A stretch of DNA of 13,023 bases from Caryophanales bacterium UBA3835 (GCA_002392945.1 DGHZ01000059.1:1-13023), one strand, 5' to 3'. Counted from the stretch's first letter, positions 1 to 7,866 are shown. Made by a program: numbers and translations. The notes: a model not told the origin generated them from the sequence alone.

Positions 1-266
1 CTATTTATTTAAAAGAAGAAGTATTGCAGTCGAAAAATAATTCCGTTATTTCTAAAGAAAAGCTAGATGAATATATTCAAATTGTTAAAAATAAATATCT
101 TGAAGTTAGCAATCTAATTAGAGCAAATAAATTTGACATTTCTCCTTGCGATAAAGGAAAGCCTAATACAAGAGCCTGCCAATATTGTAGTTATCGTGAT
201 ATTTGTTATGTAAGAGCTAATCAAGTTAGATTCTTGAGCTCTCCTAAGGAGGAAGAAAATGAGTAA
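1..266 (+). CDS. addB: AddB, ATP-dependent helicase/nuclease subunit B (3' end only)
   Basis: This is the C-terminal 87 residues of a protein whose reading frame is open to the left edge of the window (codons start at base 3), so the gene is 5'-truncated by the window. The visible end carries the cysteine pattern CX2CX5C (ACQYCSYRDIC, about bases 174-206). This matches the three C-terminal cysteines of the AddB iron-sulfur cluster that staples the nuclease domain; the fourth cysteine and the nuclease Asp/Lys residues lie upstream and cannot be seen. AddB pairs with AddA to resect double-strand DNA ends and respond to Chi. Identification rests on the cysteine motif plus the directly adjacent addA. 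The stop codon overlaps the addA start by 8 bases (ATGAGTAA), implying translational coupling. A TTG at base 24 is an internal leucine codon, not a credible start. Confidence 0.88.
   Translation, partial: IYLKEEVLQSKNNSVISKEKLDEYIQIVKNKYLEVSNLIRANKFDISPCDKGKPNTRACQYCSYRDICYVRANQVRFLSSPKEEENE
246..252 (+). promoter_or_regulatory. Shine-Dalgarno site of addA
   Basis: AAGGAGG lies 6 bases before the ATG at 259, inside the end of addB. It fixes the addA start and supports translation of addA within the addB overlap. Confidence 0.8.
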
Positions 267-3200
267 ATTTATTCCTTCTAAAGAACAAGAATTAGCAATA
301 TCTGCAGTTGGTAAGAATTATTTAATTTCCGCGGGGGCAGGAAGCGGGAAAACCGCAGTACTATGCGAGCGTATTTATCAACTTGTAAAAAAAGAAGGAA
401 GAATTGATAACTTCTTAATTTTAACTTTCACTAATTTAGCCGCTAGTGAGATGAAGCAAAGGATTAGAAATAAGCTATCCGAAGATCCAGAAACCCAAAA
501 GTTTGCAGTAGAAGTAGATAACGCTCATATCGAAACATTCGATTCATTTTATCTATTTATCGCTAGAAAATATTTCTATGCCTTAGACATCTCTAAAGAC
601 ATTTCTATTATTGATAATGCGATAGTGGAGATTAAACGTCGTCAGTTAGTAGATGAAATATTTGAGGAGCTTGCTGTTAATAAGAATAGTGAGTTTATCG
701 AATTAATGAGGAAGTTCTCCTTAAAGAATAATGATGAACTAAAAGAGTTTGTGCTAAGAGTGCTAAATGCTGCTGATAATACAGTTAATAAAAACGACTA
801 TTTTGATTCGCTTGAAACTAACTTTTCTGATGATAAATATGTTTCAACTGTTATCAAAGAATTTGATCACTTTATTAGAAGTAAAATTCGATATTTAATT
901 AACAAAGTAAAAACAGTAGATTTGATTAATCAAGACGATGTAAGTAACATCGAAAATCATCTATATGATTTGCTTGATACTGATAGCTATAGTAGTTTAA
1001 TTGATAAAATTAAGAATATCTCTTTCCCTAATAAACCACGTGGAGTAGAAGAAAATGTTGAAATCAGAAACGGTATTTCAAAATTCTATAAAGATAATAT
1101 TTTAAACGACTATCCTAGCGAGTCTGAAATTAAGGAAGCAATTTGTGAAAATAACAAATATATCCATGTTTTGCTACAATTAATCCGCTCAATTGACGGA
1201 CAAATCGATGAATTTAAAAGACAAAAGAATGCCTATAGCTTTGCCGATATATCTCGACTTGTTTTGAAATTATTTAAAGATCCAATGATAGTAAGTGAAA
1301 TCAAAAACCAGTTTGATTATATCATGGTGGATGAGTATCAAGATACAAACGATATTCAAGAAAGTGTGTTAAATATTATCTCCAAAGATAACGTCTATAT
1401 GGTGGGAGATATTAAGCAATCTATCTATAGATTTAGAAACGCTGATTGTGAAATATTTAATCGTAAATTTAACGACTATAAAAAGCATTTAGGTGGGGAA
1501 GAAATTGATCTCAATAAATCATTTAGAAGTCGCGTTGAAGTTGTTGATTATATTAACGATTTATTCTCTAAAATTATGATTCCAGAAATTAATCCAATTG
1601 ATTATTCTAACGGACATCATTTTGGCTTTGGTAGAACCGAATATGGAACGGGCAACTCTCTTTATAATACTGAAGAATACCATTATGAATATGAGCTTAG
1701 TTCTGAATCATTAGAAAAAGAAACCATGATGGTGGTTAACGACATTATTGATAAGTATAACAACGGGTTTAAGATATATGATTTGGACTTACATGAATCT
1801 AGACCAGTCGATTTTAAAGACTTCGCAATTATTATTGATCGAGAGGGTGAATTTGATGATTTCGCTAAAGCCCTTGCTAGTGCAGGCATCCCTGTTAAAT
1901 CGTGCGGCAAAGAAAAACTGATGACTAGTGATGTGGTGGTCACTATTAAAAACTTAGTTAAACTTTTATATTTGGCACTTAATAACCAATTTGATAATGA
2001 TTATAAACACGCCTATTTATCAGTAGCGAGAAGCTTCTTAATTGAAGAAGACGACCAAACCTTATATAAAACTTTCGAAAATTATGATTACTCTAAAGTT
2101 TTACTTACTCCACTTGGTCAAAAAATTGAATTAATTAAAGAAAGATTACGATTTGCTTCTTTAGAAGAAGTAATGAATACTTTGTTTAAAGAATTTAAAC
2201 TCTATGACAAAGTCATAAAGATTGGTAATTATTATGCTAATGTTCATAAAGCGGAATCTATTTTAAAATATGCTTCACAAATGGATTCTTTAGGAATGAG
2301 CTTATCCGACTTAGTGGAATATTTTGATAATTTATCAAATTATGAATTAGACATTGAATATCGTGACTCTGATTCTCAAGATAATTCCGTAACTCTTATT
2401 AATATTCATCAATCTAAAGGGCTTGAATATAACATTATTTATTATCCTAGATTAAATAGGTCATTTAATTTATCTTCTTATCAAGAGAAGTTTAATGTTT
2501 CTAAAAAGTATGGTCTTTTGTTCCCGATTGAACACTTGGTTCCTATTGAATTAAATAACTATTTAGGAAGAAGTGCGGATTTAGAAGAAAAGATCAGACT
2601 TTTATATGTTGCTTTAACTCGAGCGAAACAAAAAATTATTCTCCTATTTGGTCATAAGCTTACTAAGTCCATTTCTTATAACATGCCTTATAAATCTGAT
2701 TCTTTATTAAAAATCTATAATCTAGCAGGTTTGGGAAATAAATATGTATCAGAATATAAATTAGGAGATAAAGTTTTAACTTTAAATCTTAAAGAAGATA
2801 AGAAATACGAGCCTTTAAATATCAATATTAAGAAAATAGACGCCTTAAGTGAAGTTAAAGAAAAGAAAAGAGCCAGTAAAGAAGTAGTGAAGGTAGATGA
2901 ATCGTTGTTAAGATTTGGTAATGAAGTTCACGCGCTACTTGAAGGATTAGATTTATCTAATAAAGACACAAGTTATATTAAGGATTATAAATATCGAAGA
3001 ATCGCTAATAACGTTATTAATAGCGAACTATTTAAAGGAGTAACTAACGAACAAGTTAGACACGAATTCTCCTATTTTGATAAAGAGAATAACGTTAATG
3101 GAGTTATTGACTGTTTGATTATTAAAGATCACGAAATCGACATTGTTGATTTTAAACTTAAAAATATTGCCGAAGAAGAATATGATAAGCAACTTAAAAC

Positions 3201-3297
3201 ATATAAGGCATATATATCTACTATTAGTGATAAACAAATTAAAATGTATCTTCTAGCTGCGTTAACAGGAGAAGTAAGGGAGGTTAAAGATGAGTAA
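259..3297 (+). CDS. addA: AddA, ATP-dependent helicase/nuclease subunit A
   Basis: This is the UvrD/SF1A-type helicase and nuclease subunit of the AddAB complex, which unwinds and degrades double-strand DNA ends to make recombination substrates. Helicase motifs run in order: Walker A AGAGSGKT (residues 25-32), motif Ia FTNLAASEMKQRI, motif II DEYQDT (358-363), motif III VGDIKQSIYRFRNAD, motif IV NKSFRSR, motif V NIHQSKGLE (715-723) and motif VI LLYVALTRAK (781-790). A C-terminal PD-(D/E)XK RecB-type nuclease follows, with H891, D951 (GVIDCL), D964-x-K966 (VDFKLK) and a QLKTYKAY motif near the end. Both the ATPase and nuclease residues therefore look intact. At 1012 residues it is shorter than the roughly 1,230-residue Bacillus subtilis protein; I infer that the loss is in accessory regions, because every motif is present. 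It overlaps addB upstream and the next gene downstream by 8 bases each. Confidence 0.96.
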   Translation: MSKFIPSKEQELAISAVGKNYLISAGAGSGKTAVLCERIYQLVKKEGRIDNFLILTFTNLAASEMKQRIRNKLSEDPETQKFAVEVDNAHIETFDSFYLFIARKYFYALDISKDISIIDNAIVEIKRRQLVDEIFEELAVNKNSEFIELMRKFSLKNNDELKEFVLRVLNAADNTVNKNDYFDSLETNFSDDKYVSTVIKEFDHFIRSKIRYLINKVKTVDLINQDDVSNIENHLYDLLDTDSYSSLIDKIKNISFPNKPRGVEENVEIRNGISKFYKDNILNDYPSESEIKEAICENNKYIHVLLQLIRSIDGQIDEFKRQKNAYSFADISRLVLKLFKDPMIVSEIKNQFDYIMVDEYQDTNDIQESVLNIISKDNVYMVGDIKQSIYRFRNADCEIFNRKFNDYKKHLGGEEIDLNKSFRSRVEVVDYINDLFSKIMIPEINPIDYSNGHHFGFGRTEYGTGNSLYNTEEYHYEYELSSESLEKETMMVVNDIIDKYNNGFKIYDLDLHESRPVDFKDFAIIIDREGEFDDFAKALASAGIPVKSCGKEKLMTSDVVVTIKNLVKLLYLALNNQFDNDYKHAYLSVARSFLIEEDDQTLYKTFENYDYSKVLLTPLGQKIELIKERLRFASLEEVMNTLFKEFKLYDKVIKIGNYYANVHKAESILKYASQMDSLGMSLSDLVEYFDNLSNYELDIEYRDSDSQDNSVTLINIHQSKGLEYNIIYYPRLNRSFNLSSYQEKFNVSKKYGLLFPIEHLVPIELNNYLGRSADLEEKIRLLYVALTRAKQKIILLFGHKLTKSISYNMPYKSDSLLKIYNLAGLGNKYVSEYKLGDKVLTLNLKEDKKYEPLNINIKKIDALSEVKEKKRASKEVVKVDESLLRFGNEVHALLEGLDLSNKDTSYIKDYKYRRIANNVINSELFKGVTNEQVRHEFSYFDKENNVNGVIDCLIIKDHEIDIVDFKLKNIAEEEYDKQLKTYKAYISTISDKQIKMYLLAALTGEVREVKDE
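3276..3284 (+). promoter_or_regulatory. Shine-Dalgarno site of the 3290 gene
   Basis: AAGGGAGGT, with GGAGG ending 6 bases before the ATG at 3290, lies inside the addA 3' end. It supports the overlapping start rather than a later methionine. Confidence 0.72.
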
Positions 3298-4402
3298 GAA
3301 ATTTTCTAAAGAAGAATTTAGATTAAACCTAAGTCTATTGAATACAGATATAAATGTTAATTCTGAGTATTTATACGAAGTTTATTCCGATGTTTTTGAT
3401 GGACTGTCTGAAATCTCTAATAATAAACAAACTGGCCAAGTTTTTGATATTCACAATATGGAATTGATCTTCTATATTTTGGGCGAATATCTATATTCTG
3501 TGCGTGGATTGAGTGAAGAACAAATTAATAAATTTGTCGAAAACGAAAATATTAAAGATTCAATGTGTAATGTTGTCGCTGATAAATATCTATCTTTATC
3601 TATTTATAATCACGTACAATCTAAGCTCACAAATAAATATTTCCCTCCAATTTCTTCGATGGAACTTTATGTTAATTTAATGCTTAATGTTATCAATAAA
3701 GGACAGATTAAAGATAAGGATAACGCTTTATTAATTGATTTCTTAAATAAGACCTTATCTATCGCTAGATGTATTCTAAAACAATTATGTGATGGATATG
3801 AGACTGAAGCTTTTGCTTTATGGAGAACTTTACACGAATGTGAGTGCGTATTAATTCTTTTAGATAAATATAAAGAAACTGTTTTACCAACATATATTAA
3901 GCACATGCAGTACGGCATGGTCTTTAGACAAGGTGAAAGTGAGAATGAACTTAACAATAAAATCTTTGCTTTGTTAAAAGAGGACATGAAAAGTCATGAC
4001 CTTAAAAGTAAAGATATGAAAAAGTTTATTGAATATGGATGGCTACTTGCTATTCCTGATGTGAAGAATCTTGAAAACTTTAAGCTTAATTTTAGAGATG
4101 GAGTGGAGACTCTAGCGGGTTTACATGCTTATTCTGATATTTACATGACTAGTAGTGAGATTCTCCATGGCTCTCCTTTACTAATTTATAGTAATAAAAC
4201 CTATTTCCATTTATTAACTGTGCTAAATCTATATGAATCTTTCTTCAGAATTGAAAAAGTCTTTGAATCTTTATTCTTTCCAAAGATTTCTAATGAGGCT
4301 AAAGAACAATATTTACAAATGAAGAAGTTGTATTTCGTTCAGCTATTATCAATTCATAAACGAGAAGCAGAAAACTTCAAGGCTTATACAAGTAAAAAGT
4401 AA
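3290..4402 (+). CDS. Unrecognised helical protein, possibly DUF5677-like
   Basis: This 370-residue protein has no signal peptide or clear membrane segment and a mostly helical, Leu/Ile/Lys/Glu-rich composition. I do not recognise a defined function. The central stretch ARCILKQLCDGYETEAFALWRTLHECE (residues about 159-185, with R179 and E183) and the later Y281...S288/S289...H293-G-S-P segment recall the DUF5677 family, in which an Arg-Leu-x-Glu helix and a Ser...His-x-Ser/Pro element are conserved. This match is from memory of the pattern and is tentative. The gene starts inside the last codons of addA (ATGAGTAA overlap) with its own strong ribosome site, and a terminator follows it directly. 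It is therefore the last gene of the addBA operon and is probably made together with AddAB. A role in DNA-end processing or phage response would be guilt by association only. Confidence 0.85.
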   Translation: MSKKFSKEEFRLNLSLLNTDINVNSEYLYEVYSDVFDGLSEISNNKQTGQVFDIHNMELIFYILGEYLYSVRGLSEEQINKFVENENIKDSMCNVVADKYLSLSIYNHVQSKLTNKYFPPISSMELYVNLMLNVINKGQIKDKDNALLIDFLNKTLSIARCILKQLCDGYETEAFALWRTLHECECVLILLDKYKETVLPTYIKHMQYGMVFRQGESENELNNKIFALLKEDMKSHDLKSKDMKKFIEYGWLLAIPDVKNLENFKLNFRDGVETLAGLHAYSDIYMTSSEILHGSPLLIYSNKTYFHLLTVLNLYESFFRIEKVFESLFFPKISNEAKEQYLQMKKLYFVQLLSIHKREAENFKAYTSKK

Positions 4403-4408
4403 AAGAAA

Positions 4409-4438
4409 ACGGTTACAATAAGTAACCGTATTTTTTTG
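4409..4438. terminator. Bidirectional rho-independent terminator between convergent genes
   Basis: A 7-bp perfect stem, CGGTTAC (4410-4416) with GTAACCG (4422-4428), has loop AATAA and extends by one A-T pair (4409/4429). A T-rich tract follows on the + strand (4431-4437). On the - strand, the A-rich run upstream (4401-4409, with a single G at 4405) supplies a T tract. It therefore can end both the addBA operon and the convergent kinase gene, whose stop is at 4450-4452. Confidence 0.9.
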
Positions 4439-4449
4439 TTTTGTGCTTA

Positions 4450-6090
4450 TTACACGTCAGCGTAACAAGATCCACCAATGAATTCTCTTAAGATAGAATT
4501 ACATGGGACCCATTCATCCGGCATATCGTCGAAGAACTTCAGCATTCTAATTAATCTTTCGGCAACTGGGTAGTATGGGTTTTCCACTTCAATAGCTTGA
4601 AGTAGTGGCATAGCGTATTTCTTCATAACAGATAATTCTTCTGGAAGGAAGCTGTTGAAGACGTAGTTAGCGCCTTCTTGAGTTTTATAAATCCATTTGA
4701 ATTCACCTGCTCTAACACTGGCCCACATAGACATTGTTTCAATAGCAGAGCTTCCTCTAAATTGATAATCTCTCACGATTCTTCTTAATAATCTTAAGTC
4801 AGTAAGACTTAATGGATTATGGTTATCGATGTTGATTTGTGCTTGAGGGGCAATGAAGATTTTGAATTTTTGATGTTGTGGAATGGATTCGGTCATTCTG
4901 TCATTAAGGGCGTGAATACCTTCGATAATAATTGGTTGGTTTTCAGGAACTTTTAAGGTTCTGCCTTTAACACGATGTCCGAGTTTGAAATCAAATTTTG
5001 GAAGTTCAACTTCTTCTCCAGAAATAAGGGCTGCCATATTTTCATTAAATAAAGCAACATCAAGAGCGTCAACTGCCTCTAAATCTGGTTCACCATTTTC
5101 ATCTTTTGGTGCTTGGCTGCGTGGTAAATAGTAGTCGTCCATAGAAATACGAATTGGATCAATACCACGAGATAATAATTCAATTCTTAATCTATTAGCG
5201 AATGTAGTTTTTCCAGAACTAGATGGTCCGGCGATACAAATAAGTCTAATTTCTTCTTTGTTATCTTCCACTAATTGGCCTAATTCGCATAATTGACGAT
5301 TATGTCTTTGTTCGCCTAGAGTGATGACATCGATATCGCCATCTTTTTCAATACGGTGATTGATATTGACGATGCTATCAAATCTAGTAGCAACAGCCCA
5401 TTCGTGGGCTCTTTTCAAAGTACGGCCGAATGTTGGGGCTTCTTCAAATGGTGGAATAACTCCGCCAACTTCTGGACGTGGATATTGAATGACAATACCT
5501 GGGTGGTAATATTTTAATTTCCATTCTTTGACATAGCCAGTAGATGGTACCATACGATTGTACATATAGTTCTTATAGCCATCACAGTCATATAAATGAC
5601 ATGTTTTTTCTGGTCTATATTGGATAATTTCAACCTTATCTTTATATCCTTCTTTAGCTAAGATTTTTTTGGCTTCTTCTTTTGATACGATAGATCTCAC
5701 TAGTGGATAGTCTGCTTTGACGATTCTTTCCATTTCTTTTTCAAGCTGAACGACCATTTGTGGATTGACTACAATACCTGGGGTCAATACTTGTAAAAAG
5801 ATACTTCTAGATACGTTATAGGAAAAACGAATTTCCGCTTTTGGTAAGATGTTTCTCATGGCCATAGCGACGATAAATCTTAAACTTGCTTCATATGTTG
5901 GTTTAGCGTCTCTATCTTTGACAGTGAGGGCAACAACAGTGGAATCACTTTCCATGACATAAGTTAATTCTCTGACACGATTATTAACGTATGCACAGAT
6001 GATATCTTTGCTTTTGCCGACAACATCTAACACCGAAACAGGCTTATCATAGGTTTTGACTGCGCCATTAAAAGTTATGTTAAACGACAT
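4450..6090 (-). CDS. Nucleoside (uridine) kinase with TGS/ThrRS-like N-terminal region
   Basis: The 546-residue product belongs to the fused family usually annotated as nucleoside kinase or uridine kinase-related. An N-terminal TGS-like domain (about residues 1-60, SFNITFNGAVKTYDKPVSVLDVVG) and a threonyl-tRNA-synthetase-like additional domain (to about 270) precede a P-loop kinase of the phosphoribulokinase/uridine kinase class. The kinase shows Walker A GPSSSGKT (288-295), the SMDDYY acid pair (D318-D319), IIIEGIHALN (387-396) and an Arg-rich lid RLLRRIVRDYQFRG (433-446). The likely reaction is NTP-dependent 5'-phosphorylation of uridine or a related nucleoside; the exact substrate is not readable from sequence. 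I chose the ATG at 6090-6088 because an ideal ribosome site sits 5 bases upstream. The frame does extend to a codon at 6153, but that codon falls inside the promoter. The gene is monocistronic and divergent from the phosphofructokinase gene. Confidence 0.9.
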   Translation of the reverse strand: MSFNITFNGAVKTYDKPVSVLDVVGKSKDIICAYVNNRVRELTYVMESDSTVVALTVKDRDAKPTYEASLRFIVAMAMRNILPKAEIRFSYNVSRSIFLQVLTPGIVVNPQMVVQLEKEMERIVKADYPLVRSIVSKEEAKKILAKEGYKDKVEIIQYRPEKTCHLYDCDGYKNYMYNRMVPSTGYVKEWKLKYYHPGIVIQYPRPEVGGVIPPFEEAPTFGRTLKRAHEWAVATRFDSIVNINHRIEKDGDIDVITLGEQRHNRQLCELGQLVEDNKEEIRLICIAGPSSSGKTTFANRLRIELLSRGIDPIRISMDDYYLPRSQAPKDENGEPDLEAVDALDVALFNENMAALISGEEVELPKFDFKLGHRVKGRTLKVPENQPIIIEGIHALNDRMTESIPQHQKFKIFIAPQAQINIDNHNPLSLTDLRLLRRIVRDYQFRGSSAIETMSMWASVRAGEFKWIYKTQEGANYVFNSFLPEELSVMKKYAMPLLQAIEVENPYYPVAERLIRMLKFFDDMPDEWVPCNSILREFIGGSCYADV

Positions 6091-6095
6091 AGTTC

Positions 6096-6103
6096 TCCTC
6101 CTT
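6096..6103 (-). promoter_or_regulatory. Shine-Dalgarno site of the nucleoside kinase gene
   Basis: On the - strand, AAGGAGGA stands 5 bases before the ATG at 6090. This decides the start and excludes the longer frame that begins at 6153. Confidence 0.88.
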
Positions 6104-6124
6104 AAATAAACTAAGTGCACAATT

Positions 6125-6153
6125 ATTGTAGTAAATAATTTTTCTTTATTCAA
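6125..6153 (-). promoter_or_regulatory. SigA-type promoter for the nucleoside kinase gene
   Basis: On the - strand, TTGAAT (6153-6148) is followed after exactly 17 bases by TACAAT (6130-6125), close to the TTGACA/TATAAT consensus. Transcription would start near 6118, giving a leader of about 28 bases. A short 11-base palindrome, ACAATTATTGT (6119-6129), overlaps the -10 and start site. Confidence 0.72.
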
Positions 6154-6202
6154 ACAAATACTATTGTTTAGTGATTTTCTATATCAACTAGACCGATTTT
6201 TA

Positions 6203-6231
6203 TTGAATATTATTTTATTTAATAAGATAAT
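6203..6231 (+). promoter_or_regulatory. SigA-type promoter for the pfp-atp operon
   Basis: TTGAAT (6203-6208), a 17-base spacer and GATAAT (6226-6231) form a good housekeeping promoter. Transcription would start near 6238, about 30 bases before the ATG at 6268. It is the only convincing promoter I see for the phosphofructokinase and ATP synthase genes. Confidence 0.75.
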
Positions 6232-6234
6232 ATT
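6206..6234. promoter_or_regulatory. 29-bp near-perfect palindrome over the pfp-atp promoter (candidate operator)
   Basis: The palindrome is centred on T6220. AATATTAT (6206-6213) pairs with ATAATATT (6227-6234), and TTATT (6215-6219) pairs with AATAA (6221-6225). Only T6214/G6226 fails, so 13 of 14 positions are symmetrical. It covers the end of the -35, the whole spacer and the -10, which is where a repressor would block RNA polymerase. The region is very AT-rich, so some symmetry by chance is expected. No known regulator box (Fur, PerR, Rex, CcpA) matches it convincingly. Confidence 0.45.
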
Positions 6235-6267
6235 GCTGTTGAAATTATTAAAAGAGGTATACGTCAT

Positions 6268-7470
6268 ATGAAAAACATGGTTTATATTCAATCCGGAGGA
6301 CCAACTTCCGTTATTAACACTTCCTTATACGGGGCGATTAAAGAAGCAAAGAAGCATAAAGATGAAATTGATCACATCTATGGTTCATTAAACGGTATTG
6401 AAGGAATGATCGATGATAAATTAATTGATATCGGTCAAGAAGATGAAGAACAAATCGAATTATTATTACAAACTCCAGGTAGTATTTTAGGCACTACTAG
6501 AAGAAAATTACCAAAAGATGTTCATGACCCAATCTATATGAAGATTGTGGAAACAATGAAAAAACATGAAATCAAATACGTCTTTGTTAATGGCGGTAAC
6601 GATTCCATGGATACATGTTATAAATTATCTTTATTAACTAGAGAACTTAATCTTGATGTTAGAGTCGTAGGTGTTCCTAAAACTATTGATAACGATTTAG
6701 CCTGTACCGATCACTCCTTAGGATTTCCAAGCGCTGCTAAATTCGTTATTAATACAGTTAACGCCTTAAGCATGGATGCTAACTGCTTTAAAGTCGGTAA
6801 AGTACACGTTGTAGAAATTATGGGAAGAAATGCCGGTTGGTTAACCGCTGCTAGTGATTTACTTCCAGAACAAACTAGACCACATCTTATTTATATCCCA
6901 GAAAATAAATTTGACTTAGAAAAATTCTTAGTGGATGTTAAAAAAGTCTATGACGAAAAAGGCTACGCTATGGTTTGCATTTCTGAGGGTATTGAATTCC
7001 CAAGAAGTAACAAAAACGCTAGAGTAGACGGCTTTGGTCACGCTCAATTAGGAGGGGCTGCTGCCGGCTTATGCGAAATCATTGAAGAGAGATTAGATTT
7101 ACCAACTAGAGCAGTAGAATTCTCTTTAACTCAAAGAGCATGTCCAATGTGCATCTCTAAAGTTGATAGAGAAGAAGCTATTAAGACTGGTGAAACCGCA
7201 GTTAAGGCTGCCTTAAGTGGTGTTACTGGTAAGATGGTGGTCTTTAAAAGAGTTTCTCAAAAACCATATAAGATTGAATATGAATTAGCAGACTTATCTT
7301 TAGTCGCTAACGCTGAAAGTGTTATTAAGCCATCAATGATGGTTGATGATACCAGAATGAGTGACGAACTACGTGATTATATTGCTCCACTTATTGAAGG
7401 TGAAGTGGAACTCAAAACCAAAAATGGTATCGTCACCATGGCGAAGTGGAAGAAAGTTTTAGTCAAATAA
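6268..7470 (+). CDS. pfp: Pyrophosphate-dependent 6-phosphofructokinase
   Basis: This 400-residue PFK-A superfamily enzyme phosphorylates fructose 6-phosphate to fructose 1,6-bisphosphate in glycolysis. Motifs seen: GGPTSVIN near the N-terminus (10-17), LGTTRRK (74-80), GGNDS (109-113), PKTIDND (137-143, with the catalytic base D of TIDND) and MGRNAGW (185-191). The donor is judged to be PPi rather than ATP. The residue after the metal-site position is Asp (D112, where ATP enzymes have Gly in GGDGS), and a Lys precedes TIDND (K138); both are hallmarks of PPi enzymes, whose reaction is reversible. The usual metal-site Asp of GGDDS is Asn here (N111). The start is the ATG with AGAGGT 9 bases upstream, about 30 bases after the predicted transcription start. 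The stop codon TAA shares its last base with the ATG of the next gene (TAATG), so this enzyme is coupled to the ATP synthase genes. Confidence 0.92.
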   Translation: MKNMVYIQSGGPTSVINTSLYGAIKEAKKHKDEIDHIYGSLNGIEGMIDDKLIDIGQEDEEQIELLLQTPGSILGTTRRKLPKDVHDPIYMKIVETMKKHEIKYVFVNGGNDSMDTCYKLSLLTRELNLDVRVVGVPKTIDNDLACTDHSLGFPSAAKFVINTVNALSMDANCFKVGKVHVVEIMGRNAGWLTAASDLLPEQTRPHLIYIPENKFDLEKFLVDVKKVYDEKGYAMVCISEGIEFPRSNKNARVDGFGHAQLGGAAAGLCEIIEERLDLPTRAVEFSLTQRACPMCISKVDREEAIKTGETAVKAALSGVTGKMVVFKRVSQKPYKIEYELADLSLVANAESVIKPSMMVDDTRMSDELRDYIAPLIEGEVELKTKNGIVTMAKWKKVLVK

Positions 7471-7859
7471 TGAAATTCATCTTTCAAATTGAACGAAACC
7501 TTCGTGTTGCCTTGCTAGTTGCTTTATTGACACTAGTGGCAATTGTTTCTTCAACTTATTGCTTTATAACTGGATTTTATGAAATTCCTCTAGGGTTTGC
7601 TCTTGGAGGAGTTGTTGTTTCTGCTCTTTATTTGATTGGCCATTTTTTATACCAATTAGATGTGAAAAATGGTGAAGTCAAATATTCTATCTTAATGATA
7701 GGAATTAGGAACTTCATCTTAATAGGAACAATTATAATCCTGGCGTTGATGTATTATCGTTGGGGAATTAAATATTTTAATTTATTTGCTTATATTGGCA
7801 TCTATACAGGTGGAATTATTATCTTTGTAATCGATCACCTCGTTAATAGAAATAGTTAG
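7470..7859 (+). CDS. atpI: AtpI-like small membrane protein (ATP synthase subunit I)
   Basis: This 129-residue hydrophobic protein has four predicted membrane helices at about residues 12-35, 39-62, 80-96 and 103-122, arranged as two hairpins. This size, topology and position, directly before atpB, fit AtpI, a poorly conserved protein proposed to help Fo or c-ring assembly. Sequence similarity alone would not prove it. I chose the ATG at 7470, which overlaps the phosphofructokinase stop as TAATG and points to termination-reinitiation. The frame also contains a GTG at 7446, eight codons earlier, but no ribosome site stands before it. The gene ends with TAG, the only non-TAA stop visible in the window. 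Confidence 0.65.
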   Translation: MKFIFQIERNLRVALLVALLTLVAIVSSTYCFITGFYEIPLGFALGGVVVSALYLIGHFLYQLDVKNGEVKYSILMIGIRNFILIGTIIILALMYYRWGIKYFNLFAYIGIYTGGIIIFVIDHLVNRNS

Positions 7860-7866
7860 AAAGGAG
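7860..7866 (+). promoter_or_regulatory. Shine-Dalgarno site of atpB
   Basis: AAAGGAG lies 6 bases before the GTG at 7873, identifying GTG as the atpB start codon. Confidence 0.8.

Noticed and set aside
1683..1943. Antisense open frame within addA; similar ones at 3028-3237, 3667-3987, 9029-9340 and 11484-11681
   Set aside because: Each lies wholly or mostly opposite a well-identified gene, has no ribosome site or recognisable protein, and looks like a chance frame.
6091..6153. Longer start for the nucleoside kinase gene, adding 21 residues
   Set aside because: It has no ribosome site and its first codons lie on the predicted -35 and -10 elements, while the ATG at 6090 has an ideal AAGGAGGA.
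6152..6169. Six-base inverted repeat AAACAA/TTGTTT beside the leftward -35
   Set aside because: It is short, with mismatched inner and outer bases, and is expected by chance in such AT-rich DNA.
7331..7348. CATCAA/TTGATG inverted repeat near the pfp 3' end, possible attenuator or promoter
   Set aside because: It lies within coding sequence with no T tract after it. The nearest -10-like TATATT is 29 bases from TTGATG, too far for a promoter.
7446..7469. Earlier GTG start for the AtpI-like protein
   Set aside because: No ribosome site precedes it. The ATG at 7470 overlapping the pfp stop is the more natural reinitiation start and places the first helix properly.
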